Of a stretch of DNA of 5,796 bases, positions 1 through 5,025 are shown piece after piece. The DNA is taken from the NCBI GenBank assembly GCA_964511535.1, contig CAZEFW010000277.1, forward strand, positions 1-5,796, in the 5' to 3' direction. This DNA comes from CAZCFB01 sp964511535 (GTDB lineage Bacteria; Myxococcota_A; Polyangia; GCA-2747355; CAZCFB01). Position 1 is the stretch's first letter. Every line of letters starts with the position of its first letter. The translations under genes and the position numbers were made by a program. Under the pieces are notes generated by a model. It was not told where the DNA came from, made no database searches, and worked only from the letters and a program-made list of their open reading frames with translations.

Positions 1-117
1 GTAGTACGGCGTCTCCTGCAGGTCGAGGCCGGTGACCTGGAAGCACGGCGTGCAGCCGCCGAGGGTGAGGACGGCAGCCCCGAGCGAAAGGAGCGCCAGC
101 TGGTCGCGCCTCGTCAC
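1..117 (-). CDS. Lipoprotein N-terminus (partial, runs off left edge)
   Basis: Only the first 39 codons are in the window. The start is a GTG at 117-115 that overlaps the TGA stop of the toxin gene (116-114) in a 4-base GTGA junction, so translation is probably coupled. A G-rich stretch (AGGGGGG) lies about 8 bases upstream. The N-terminus has two arginines (residues 3-4), a hydrophobic stretch (about 7-19) and a lipobox L-G-G-C at 19-22. Together these form a signal peptidase II signal with Cys22 as the expected lipidated residue. A second cysteine follows at 25. The mature part seen here (TPCFQVTG...) is too short to assign a family. The protein is expected to be membrane-anchored outside the cytoplasm, which is an odd partner for a cytoplasmic toxin; it may simply be a downstream housekeeping gene. 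The lipoprotein signal itself is convincing; the function is unknown. Confidence 0.78.
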   Translation of the reverse strand, partial: MTRRDQLALLSLGAAVLTLGGCTPCFQVTGLDLQETPYY

Positions 118-779
118 CCTGTCACCCCCCTCATGGCCTCGCGCAGGGCAGCGGCCGCCCTGGCCGGGTCCTCGTCGAACAGGGCCACCCCGGTCTGGGT
201 CGGGTTGACTTCATCCATGATGGTCTGCCGATACCTTTGCGCGATCCTCTCGATGCGGTCAGCCGCGCGCCGGGCGCCCTCCGGCGTCGCTGAAACGGCC
301 GCCCTCACGCTGGATGCGTCATGCTGGTGGATGGCCAGCAGGTCGAAGATGTCGCGTGCGAGGAACCGCGAGCCGCGATACTTCAGCTTCTTGGCGAGGA
401 TCTCCGCAGGTTGCTCAACCCGGAGCTCCCGCCCCAGAAAGGGATAAGTCCATGGCGCCGCGCCTGTCTGCCGGCCGGCGAGGATGAAGTCGATGGCCCC
501 CATCTCATGCTCCAGCTTGATGTAGTTGCCAGGCTCCTGCCAACGGTCCGTTATCGCCCGGGCCGCGCTGTTGCGGTCGGGCGACAGCGCCGAGAGCAGG
601 GCCGCGTCCTGTACGAAGATGTCCACATCGTAGCTCACGCGATGCCCGATGCGCAGCGCCAGGGCCGTCCCTCCACCAAAGGTCCAGGCTACCGTCCGGT
701 CCACCTCGTCCAGACAGCCCAGCGCCAGCTCAAGAAGCTTGCGCCACGCCGTGGCCGGCCATTTCTTTGAGCCACTCAA
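114..779 (-). CDS. AbiEii/AbiGii-type nucleotidyltransferase toxin
   Basis: This 221-residue protein carries the marks of the AbiEii/AbiGii (DUF1814-like) nucleotidyltransferases. A glycine-rich loop GGGTAL is at 35-40 with R43, followed by H46-R47 and the paired acidic residues of the catalytic motif (D51-V-D53). A likely third acidic residue is D97 in AIDFI. The family's C-terminal basic and acidic signature is K130-K131, R135 and RDIFD at 142-146. All expected catalytic positions look intact. Relatives such as AbiEii and the mycobacterial MenT proteins act as growth-arresting toxins; some transfer nucleotides to tRNA acceptor ends. The substrate here is unknown. The chosen start is TTG at 779, because a strong GGAGGGAGAG site at 793-784 precedes it. 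The gene overlaps the antitoxin gene by 50 bases and overlaps the next gene's GTG by 4. The family call is firm; the toxin role is inferred from family and pairing. Confidence 0.9.
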   Translation of the reverse strand: MSGSKKWPATAWRKLLELALGCLDEVDRTVAWTFGGGTALALRIGHRVSYDVDIFVQDAALLSALSPDRNSAARAITDRWQEPGNYIKLEHEMGAIDFILAGRQTGAAPWTYPFLGRELRVEQPAEILAKKLKYRGSRFLARDIFDLLAIHQHDASSVRAAVSATPEGARRAADRIERIAQRYRQTIMDEVNPTQTGVALFDEDPARAAAALREAMRGVTG

Positions 780-1278
780 CGATCTCTCCCTCCGCTCCTA
801 CCTGATCCGCGAGTCGGGCCAATACTTCGTAGTTCAGCCCCTCGTCCAGCGCAACGTCATGCACGAGCTCCAGAGGAAGCTCCTCGAAGAAGCCCACCAG
901 GTGCGCCAGCGGCAGGACCGCTGTCCCGGCACCGGAGAGGGCCCTGATCAAGGCCTCGACGCTGATATCGCGCCGCCGACTAGCGCCCAACTTCTTCGCG
1001 GCGACCGAGGCGGCAGAACCAGCCGGCGGACCTGCCGCAAGGACCACCTGCTCAAATCCGGCCGCTTCCGCCAGGGCGAGGGCCGTGGTCAGCCGGCAGC
1101 GACCCTCCCGTTTCAGGCGGGACAGCGCCTCAGGCGAGATTCCCGCCGCTCGCGCCAGCTCCGCCTGGCCGATTCCAGCTGCACGCGCCCTGCGGATGAT
1201 CGCCAGCACCAGCCGCCGAGCAGGGTTGCGCCCTCGGAGGCGGGTCGTGAAAGCGTATGTGGCGTCCGATGAATCCAT
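730..1278 (-). CDS. XRE-type helix-turn-helix antitoxin
   Basis: The protein has 182 residues from the ATG at 1278. Residues about 23-75 form an XRE/Cro-like helix-turn-helix: QAELARAAGIS (38-48) is the positioning helix and turn, and PEALSRLKR (49-57) is the likely recognition helix. The rest, from about residue 90, is a helical domain rich in Leu and Glu (EELPLELVHDVALDEG) that I do not recognise; it may bind the toxin. The gene ends 50 bases inside the toxin gene, the usual order for an antitoxin. The partner differs from the classical AbiEi antitoxin, which has a winged-helix domain. An in-frame TTG at 1299 would add seven residues, but the first operator copy lies between the two starts and neither has a clear ribosome binding site. 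ATG is preferred. Autoregulation is suggested by the paired inverted repeats at 1283-1331. Confidence 0.85.
   Translation of the reverse strand: MDSSDATYAFTTRLRGRNPARRLVLAIIRRARAAGIGQAELARAAGISPEALSRLKREGRCRLTTALALAEAAGFEQVVLAAGPPAGSAASVAAKKLGASRRRDISVEALIRALSGAGTAVLPLAHLVGFFEELPLELVHDVALDEGLNYEVLARLADQVGAEGEIVEWLKEMAGHGVAQAS
784..793 (-). promoter_or_regulatory. Ribosome binding site for the toxin TTG start
   Basis: Read on the minus strand the sequence is GGAGGGAGAG. The GGAGG core ends 9 bases before the TTG at 779, which is close to ideal spacing. It lies wholly inside the antitoxin reading frame. It decides the start codon, since no ATG in this frame lies near the beginning of the conserved domain. 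A strong site ahead of a weak TTG, within the upstream gene, fits translational coupling of toxin to antitoxin. Confidence 0.75.
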
Positions 1279-1282
1279 GGCC

Positions 1283-1300
1283 GTTGACGTCTTAATCAAC
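1283..1300. promoter_or_regulatory. Antitoxin operator copy 1 (GTTGA-N8-TCAAC)
   Basis: This is an 18-bp inverted repeat with perfect 5-base arms, GTTGA at 1283-1287 and TCAAC at 1296-1300. It lies just upstream of the antitoxin ATG (1278). The same arms and the same 8-base spacer recur at 1314-1331. The two copies start 31 bp apart, close to three helical turns, so two dimers would sit on the same face of the DNA. The likely ligand is the XRE antitoxin encoded next door, which is an inference from position and symmetry. Confidence 0.65.
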
Positions 1301-1308
1301 CAAGTTTC

Positions 1309-1314
1309 AGTATG
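1309..1314 (-). promoter_or_regulatory. Candidate -10 box for the toxin-antitoxin pair
   Basis: The minus-strand hexamer CATACT matches TATAAT at four of six positions and lies between the two operator copies, sharing its first base with copy 2. Transcription would then start near 1302, ahead of the ATG at 1278. I find no convincing -35 box at 16-18 bp. The placement between two operators is attractive for repression by occlusion, but the hexamer alone is weak evidence. Confidence 0.3.
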
Positions 1315-1331
1315 TTGATGTTTTCATCAAC
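1314..1331. promoter_or_regulatory. Antitoxin operator copy 2 (GTTGA-N8-TCAAC)
   Basis: This copy has extended perfect 7-base arms, GTTGATG at 1314-1320 and CATCAAC at 1325-1331, around TTTT. It overlaps the stop codon of the upstream 134-residue gene (1329-1327). It is the more symmetrical of the two copies and would be the stronger site. A short AT-rich hairpin terminator is a poorer explanation, because the stem is weak and no U-tract follows on the minus strand. Confidence 0.65.
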
Positions 1332-1731
1332 CCCGATTCACCCCTGCGCCGTACACGCACAGCTCCACGGCGAAGCCGAGCGCGCCCAGCGCCGCCAGCT
1401 GGTCGGGCTCGATCATGAGCGACAGCGTGTGCGGATCGGCGCCCGCCTGCACGCCCACGCTGGCGCACCGGCGGGTGCAGCGGTCCAGCAGATGGCGGCC
1501 CTCCGGGCTCAGCCCGCCCGCGGCCCGCAGGAACCCGGCGATGCACCCCCTCACCGTGGCCTGTTCGTCGAAGACCTCCAGCGTCACGTGGTGCACCTGG
1601 CCGTCCCAGTCGTCCCTGATGGGCGTGGCCCCGGGGTCCATCTCTTCCAGCAGCGCAGATAGCCGCTCGCGCGCCGTCAGCTCAAAGTCCACGTTGAGGA
1701 ACGCCGACTCCTGTTCGACGGTCCGGGTCAC
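1327..1731 (-). CDS. Small uncharacterised protein, possibly DUF4279-like
   Basis: This is a 134-residue soluble, acidic protein with no signal peptide or membrane helix. Its start is GTG at 1731-1729, overlapping the NADAR stop (1730-1728) as GTGA; GGGAG lies about 10 bases upstream. The pattern FLNVDFEL (11-18), a central basic segment with cysteines (R84-C85 to C89), VGVQAG (92-97) and a C-terminal LAALGALGFAVELCVYG resembles a widespread group of small hypothetical proteins that end in a similar strand and Tyr. Some of these may be labelled DUF4279 or immunity-like. That resemblance is from memory and is not firm. Coupling to the NADAR gene is the main clue to function, since the two are likely made in similar amounts. 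Its stop codon lies inside operator copy 2 of the next unit. Confidence 0.72.
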   Translation of the reverse strand: MTRTVEQESAFLNVDFELTARERLSALLEEMDPGATPIRDDWDGQVHHVTLEVFDEQATVRGCIAGFLRAAGGLSPEGRHLLDRCTRRCASVGVQAGADPHTLSLMIEPDQLAALGALGFAVELCVYGAGVNRG

Positions 1732-2267
1732 GCCAGCTGCTCCCGCGCGTCCATCAGCACGAACCCGAGCAGGTTGATGCCGCGCCAGCGGTGAGGGTCC
1801 GCCGCCGCCGGATTATTGGCGCCCAGCCCGATGCCCCAGATGCGATCCCGCGGCGCGGCCTCCACCAGCACCTTGTCCCCGGTAGCCCGCAAAAACCCTC
1901 CCAGCACGTCGTTCTGGGAGAACTTGGCCAGGCTCGCCGCCAGCACGATGGCCTCGCGGTTCGCCTCCCACACCTCCTGATCGAAGCCCCGCACGCCGCG
2001 GCCCAGCTTCTTGGCCGCCGCCGGGTCGGGCGCCGCCAGGATCCTGTCGCGCGCCTCGCCGTCGCCGAACAGCTCGGCCTTGCCCGCCATCATGTAATGC
2101 TCGGCCGTGAGATAGCGCCGCCCGTCCACCTCGAACGGCGACGGGTACCACTGGCTCAGGCACGCCCGGGTGGGCCCCACCCCGGGCCGCTCCGTGTGCC
2201 CCCAGAAAAAGAGATACTCTGGCGGGTTCGCCGGGTCGAAGGTCTGCCTCAGGTCGCCGATGCGCAT
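1728..2267 (-). CDS. NADAR (YbiA-like) N-glycosidase family protein
   Basis: The 179-residue length is close to the family norm. It shows the family's conserved blocks in order: FFWG (20-23), LSQWYPSPF (37-45), TAEHYMMAGKA (54-64), AKKLGR (85-90), W100 and R104 in VWEANR, KFSQN (115-119), TGDKVLVEA (129-137), D141 and IWGIGLG (143-149), and NLLG (165-168). None of the hallmark positions appears lost. NADAR proteins cleave N-glycosidic bonds. Described activities include removal of ADP-ribose from guanine bases, and E. coli YbiA was linked to breakdown of riboflavin intermediates. Which substrate applies here cannot be read from the sequence. The start is ATG at 2267 with GGAGGG at 2283-2278. 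It is 19 bases after the GyrI-like gene and overlaps the next gene by 4. No DarT-like ADP-ribosyltransferase is visible in the window. Confidence 0.92.
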   Translation of the reverse strand: MRIGDLRQTFDPANPPEYLFFWGHTERPGVGPTRACLSQWYPSPFEVDGRRYLTAEHYMMAGKAELFGDGEARDRILAAPDPAAAKKLGRGVRGFDQEVWEANREAIVLAASLAKFSQNDVLGGFLRATGDKVLVEAAPRDRIWGIGLGANNPAAADPHRWRGINLLGFVLMDAREQLA

Positions 2268-2286
2268 CGGTCGTTCTCCCTCCGGA

Positions 2287-2937
2287 TCACCCGCCTCCTG
2301 GCGAGACGAGCCGCACCTGGATCTCCGAGATTGATCCAGCCGGGTCCTCCCAGTCCATCAGGTGGTAGATCTCACGGTACAGCGTGTAGGCGCAGCGCAG
2401 CCCCGCCGCCTCCACCGCGGGCACCAGGGTCAACCATGCCTCCACGAAGCCGCTGTTGTCCTGGTGCGGGAAGCTCCCCCTGTAGATCACGCTCGCCACA
2501 GTCATGGCCGGCAGCTCGTCCACGCGGAACTCGCCGCCCTGTGGCGCCGTCCGTCGGAACGGATCGTGCCCGGCGGCGATCTCGAAGCCGATCTCGAACC
2601 GGAACGGCGAGCGCACCGGGTTGCCCCCCGGGTCGAGGGGCTGGTCCGCCTCGTTGTGGTACAGCCACATGGGCGTGACGCCGCCGGGCGGGGTCACCCC
2701 GGCCTCGTCCGCCGCGGCGTCGATGGCGTCGATGCGCGAGAAGTAGCCGGGCATCTGGCCGAAGTCGATGGGCTCCACCGAGCTGAGCGTGAACACGGGG
2801 GTCGGCTCGTACGCGCAGAAAGAGACCTCGGAGTAGGCGAAGTGCTCTGTCTCGCGCGCCATGGGGATCTGGCCGGCCATGTACGCCTCGAGCAGGGCCT
2901 GCGAAGAACAGGCTGGGCTGATCCTCGGCACCGTCAT
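2287..2937 (-). CDS. GyrI-like small-molecule-binding protein
   Basis: The protein has 216 residues and no DNA-binding domain. It looks like a stand-alone GyrI/AraC-effector-binding fold. The N-terminal part carries FEIGFEI (114-120), and the second half-repeat has LPAMTVASVIYRGSF (142-156), the helix FVEAWLTLVPAVEAAGL (164-180), and the family's late block YREIY...DP...SEIQV with E205 near the ligand pocket. This lacks the usual Pro after the terminal strand. Members bind hydrophobic or cationic compounds, inhibit gyrase, or, in some recently described cases, hydrolyse small ligands; no choice among these is possible here. A proline- and glycine-rich linker lies around 81-112. The start is ATG at 2937, with GGAG 9 bases upstream and the membrane-protein stop only 3 bases away. 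The family call is good; the ligand is unknown. Confidence 0.83.
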   Translation of the reverse strand: MTVPRISPACSSQALLEAYMAGQIPMARETEHFAYSEVSFCAYEPTPVFTLSSVEPIDFGQMPGYFSRIDAIDAAADEAGVTPPGGVTPMWLYHNEADQPLDPGGNPVRSPFRFEIGFEIAAGHDPFRRTAPQGGEFRVDELPAMTVASVIYRGSFPHQDNSGFVEAWLTLVPAVEAAGLRCAYTLYREIYHLMDWEDPAGSISEIQVRLVSPGGG

Positions 2938-2940
2938 GCG

Positions 2941-3309
2941 TCACCACTCCGGCATGAATGACTGGATCATGAAGGCCAGCCCCCTGATGGCCAGCATCAC
3001 CGCCGCCGCCGTGAGGAACAGCGGCATCTCCCCCGCGGGCGCGTAGTACCAGATGCCGATGAACACCCCGCCCAGCCCCGCCATGAGCGCGCCGCCGATG
3101 AAGGTGTAGATCCGCTCGGCCCGGGTGTCCGGCGCGTACGGGATCATCACCAGAACGCAGTATGTCCCGGAAACCGACACCGCCATGGCCAGGGGGAGCC
3201 ACTCGAAGATGTAGAGCACCAGCTCGCCCACGACGGTGAACGCCGCGGCGGCGATGGTGAGATTCCAGAACCAGTCAGACGCCGAGCTGCCTTCCCTGCG
3301 CCAGCTCAC
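2941..3309 (-). CDS. Small membrane protein with four predicted helices
   Basis: The protein has 122 residues from GTG at 3309-3307, which overlaps the DUF3788 stop (3308-3306) as GTGA. Reading further upstream in this frame gives only a low-complexity shadow of the DUF3788 gene, rich in Gly, Arg and Pro, so the GTG is the sensible start. After a short polar N-terminus (VSWRREGSS) come four hydrophobic stretches at about 15-35, 37-57, 68-88 and 96-117, joined by short loops. The longest loop (DTRAER) is charged. There is no cleavable signal peptide. I do not recognise the family. The hairpin-of-hairpins layout suggests an inner-membrane protein of unknown role, made together with its cytoplasmic neighbours. 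The stop is 3 bases before the GyrI-like ATG. Confidence is high for the gene and low for any function. Confidence 0.82.
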   Translation of the reverse strand: MSWRREGSSASDWFWNLTIAAAAFTVVGELVLYIFEWLPLAMAVSVSGTYCVLVMIPYAPDTRAERIYTFIGGALMAGLGGVFIGIWYYAPAGEMPLFLTAAAVMLAIRGLAFMIQSFMPEW

Positions 3310-3758
3310 CCTGCCCAGCTCCCGATCTTGATCGCCACCAGCGCGTTCACGATCTTCAGGTCCTTCTTGGTCTTCACTGGCACATTGAACGGCCGGCCCA
3401 TCTTGTACTGCTTCGCGTCCCGGATGTCCTGGTGCACCGGGGCCAGCGCGTCGTCGCCCAGCGCCACCTCCACCGCCCGCTCCGGAAACAGGAAGACCAC
3501 GAGGAGCTCGTCCCGCGCCGGGATGCAGGTGCAGATGGTCTTGCCCTTGCCCTTGAGCAGCAGGATCCAGCCTGTCTTTTTGGTGTAGTAGCTCCACTCC
3601 TGCGCGGTGGTCTCCAGGTGCTCCGCCGGCATCGCCACCAGCGCGTCCCACAGGGCCTTGCGCCGGCCCAGCTGCGTGGCGAGGGCGTCCTCGTCGGGCG
3701 CGTGGTCCCTGTCATCAAAGATGCTGGTTGTCTCGGGTGTCTTCTTTGCCTTGGCCAT
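3306..3758 (-). CDS. DUF3788 family protein
   Basis: This is a 150-residue soluble protein. It matches the DUF3788 pattern as I recall it: an N-terminal SIFDDRDHAPDEDAL (12-26), a helix with LW (36-37), EWSYYTKKTGWILLLKGKGKT across 54-74, an aromatic and hydrophobic strand LLVVFLFPERAVEVAL (85-100), a DAKQYKMGRPF segment (114-124), and the closing KKDLKIVNALVAIKI. The family has no established function; some members look like distant relatives of small-ligand-binding folds, which could explain pairing with the GyrI-like gene nearby. The start is ATG at 3758, with an excellent GGAGGG at 3771-3766 spaced 7 bases. It opens the tight five-gene run that ends at 1327. The stop TGA overlaps the next GTG by 4 bases. 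Confidence 0.88.
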   Translation of the reverse strand: MAKAKKTPETTSIFDDRDHAPDEDALATQLGRRKALWDALVAMPAEHLETTAQEWSYYTKKTGWILLLKGKGKTICTCIPARDELLVVFLFPERAVEVALGDDALAPVHQDIRDAKQYKMGRPFNVPVKTKKDLKIVNALVAIKIGSWAG

Positions 3759-3784
3759 CGGTTTTCCCTCCAGGGATTACACCT

Positions 3785-4987
3785 TCATCTGTGCTGATCT
3801 TTCAAGGCGCCAGCGAGACGCCGATGACACCGGGCGCTCACCGTCTCGCAGCGTACCAGCTCAACCTGCTCCAGGGACGGGTGCTGCGCCAACTGCAGCA
3901 TGTGCTCGTCGTCCAGCGCGTACATGTCCCGAAGCACCAGGCGCCGCAGCCCGGGGGCCGTGGCCAGCGCGCCGAAGGTGCGCCCTGTCAGCGGCTCGGC
4001 GCCGGCCAGCTGCAGCTCGCTCAGCGACGGGCCGCCACGGAACGCTGACAGGGCCCGGTCCGTAAAGGGCTCCTCGGCGAAGACCTCCAGCCGCTCGAGC
4101 AGGGGCAGCCGATGCACGCTGCCCAGCGCCCCGGCCAGGTCATCCTCGGTCAGCTCCACATACTCCGGCTCCCAGGCCGTGCCCGGGGTGGCGCCCCAGC
4201 CCAGCACCCGCAGCCCGGCCACCGCGGCCAGCGGCGACAGGTCGTCGCGCAGCATCCTGTTGCGTCCGCCGAGCTGCAGGTCCGTCAGGCCAGGACAGGT
4301 GGCCAGCGCATCGACGGTTCCCGGCCCCAGCATGTCGCTGCACGCGGCGCAGTCATCGGTGATCACCGAGTCCTCGAACGCCAGGTCCAGCTGCGCCAGG
4401 GTGGCAAGCCCCCGGATCGGCCCCAGCGCGCCGTCCTGGAGCTTGCGGCAGTCGCGGAGGTCCAGCCGGCGCAGCACCCCGCTCCCGGCCAGGGGCCCGA
4501 GCCCGGGGCCGCTCAGGTTGTGCCAGTGGTCGCAGCACAGCTCCCGCAGCTCCGGCGCGCCGGCCAGCAGGGCCGCCAGCAGGTCGTCACCCACCTCATC
4601 CTGGACGCCCGCCATGCAGGTCATGTCCCCGTCGAAGTCGTTGCAGCGCGCCAGGTCGAGCTTCACCACCCCCGGCAGGCCTACCAGGGGCTCCAGGTCC
4701 CGGTCGGTGAGCCGGAACACCCAGCGCAGGGACAGCCCGATCCAGCGCGGCAGGGGCACGGCCCGCAGCTGCTCCGGCGCCAGCTCCTGGCCCAGGGGGT
4801 ACAGCATGTGCAGCACTCCGCCCGGCAGATCCCAGCCCGCCGGCGCGGCCCGCGGGTGGCAGCCCCAGCCCGGTGCGTCCGGGTGCGTGAAGTGCGCGCC
4901 GCCGCTGTAATACCGCCGATCGCGGGCCTCTTCGTCGGGGACCGCACGCCAGCCGTCAGCCGGGATGGTCATGGCCCTTTGTAACAT
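3785..4987 (-). CDS. Cytoplasmic leucine-rich-repeat protein
   Basis: The protein has 400 residues and no signal peptide or membrane helix. After a unique N-terminal region (about 1-85, rich in Trp, Pro and Gly), it is built of imperfect leucine-rich repeats of about 22-26 residues on the scheme L..L.L..C/D..L.D..L..L...P.L. Clear units begin near 93, 134, 160, 184, 223, 248, 283, 308, 335 and 358. Repeats such as LRRLDLRDCRKLQDGAL resemble the cysteine-containing (RNI/F-box-like) type. Two acidic insertions carrying cysteines interrupt the solenoid at about 114-135 and 205-222. Such solenoids usually bind proteins; no catalytic domain is visible. ATG at 4987 has GGAGG only 2 bases before it, which is tight; ATG at 4972 is the alternative. 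The stop is 26 bases before the DUF3788 start, so read-through into that operon is possible. Confidence 0.85.
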   Translation of the reverse strand: MLQRAMTIPADGWRAVPDEEARDRRYYSGGAHFTHPDAPGWGCHPRAAPAGWDLPGGVLHMLYPLGQELAPEQLRAVPLPRWIGLSLRWVFRLTDRDLEPLVGLPGVVKLDLARCNDFDGDMTCMAGVQDEVGDDLLAALLAGAPELRELCCDHWHNLSGPGLGPLAGSGVLRRLDLRDCRKLQDGALGPIRGLATLAQLDLAFEDSVITDDCAACSDMLGPGTVDALATCPGLTDLQLGGRNRMLRDDLSPLAAVAGLRVLGWGATPGTAWEPEYVELTEDDLAGALGSVHRLPLLERLEVFAEEPFTDRALSAFRGGPSLSELQLAGAEPLTGRTFGALATAPGLRRLVLRDMYALDDEHMLQLAQHPSLEQVELVRCETVSARCHRRLAGALKDQHR

Positions 4988-5025
4988 GACCTCCCCCTGG
5001 CGGCAGCGGCCGCTATACTCAGTGC
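4988..5025. promoter_or_regulatory. Divergent 38-base intergenic control region
   Basis: This gap separates the divergent LRR and membrane-protein genes, so it must hold or overlap the control signals for both. It contains a perfect 10-bp palindrome, AGCGGCCGCT, at 5005-5014, whose last base is the first base of the plus-strand -10 box. The minus-strand GGGGGAGG before the LRR start also lies here. I found no convincing -35 box for either direction and no clear minus-strand -10 box. The palindrome could be an operator but is also a likely chance event in GC-rich DNA. Confidence 0.45.
5014..5019 (+). promoter_or_regulatory. -10 box giving a likely leaderless start
   Basis: TATACT matches the -10 consensus at five of six positions and ends only 6 bases before the ATG at 5026. 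Transcription starting about 7 bases downstream would begin at the A of the ATG. No Shine-Dalgarno sequence is present between them. The two facts together suggest a leaderless mRNA. The lack of a recognisable -35 is the main weakness. Confidence 0.55.

Noticed and set aside
133..1272. Plus-strand frames opposite the toxin and antitoxin
   Set aside because: They have no motifs and biased composition; the minus-strand frames carry catalytic and helix-turn-helix motifs.
1314..1331. Rho-independent terminator at the end of the five-gene run
   Set aside because: The 7-bp stem is AT-rich and weak, and no U-tract follows on the minus strand. Repetition of the same half-sites at 1283-1300 favours an operator.
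1791..2678. Long plus-strand open frame of 295 codons
   Set aside because: It lies opposite the NADAR and GyrI-like genes, which have clear family motifs. Its protein is Arg/Pro/Gly/Ala-rich low complexity, as expected of an antisense frame in GC-rich DNA.
2372..3202. 276-codon minus-strand frame overlapping the membrane and GyrI-like genes
   Set aside because: It is a shadow frame rich in Arg, Gly and His, competing with two genes that have hydrophobic helices and a recognised fold.
3310..3651. Upstream extension of the membrane protein frame to 3651
   Set aside because: The added residues are Gly/Arg/Pro-rich shadow sequence of the DUF3788 gene; the GTG at 3309 with a GTGA junction is a better start.
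3900..4984. Two long plus-strand frames opposite the LRR gene (336 and 290 codons)
   Set aside because: The translations are Ser/Arg- or Gln/Arg-rich without any domain, while the minus strand gives a regular leucine-rich-repeat pattern.
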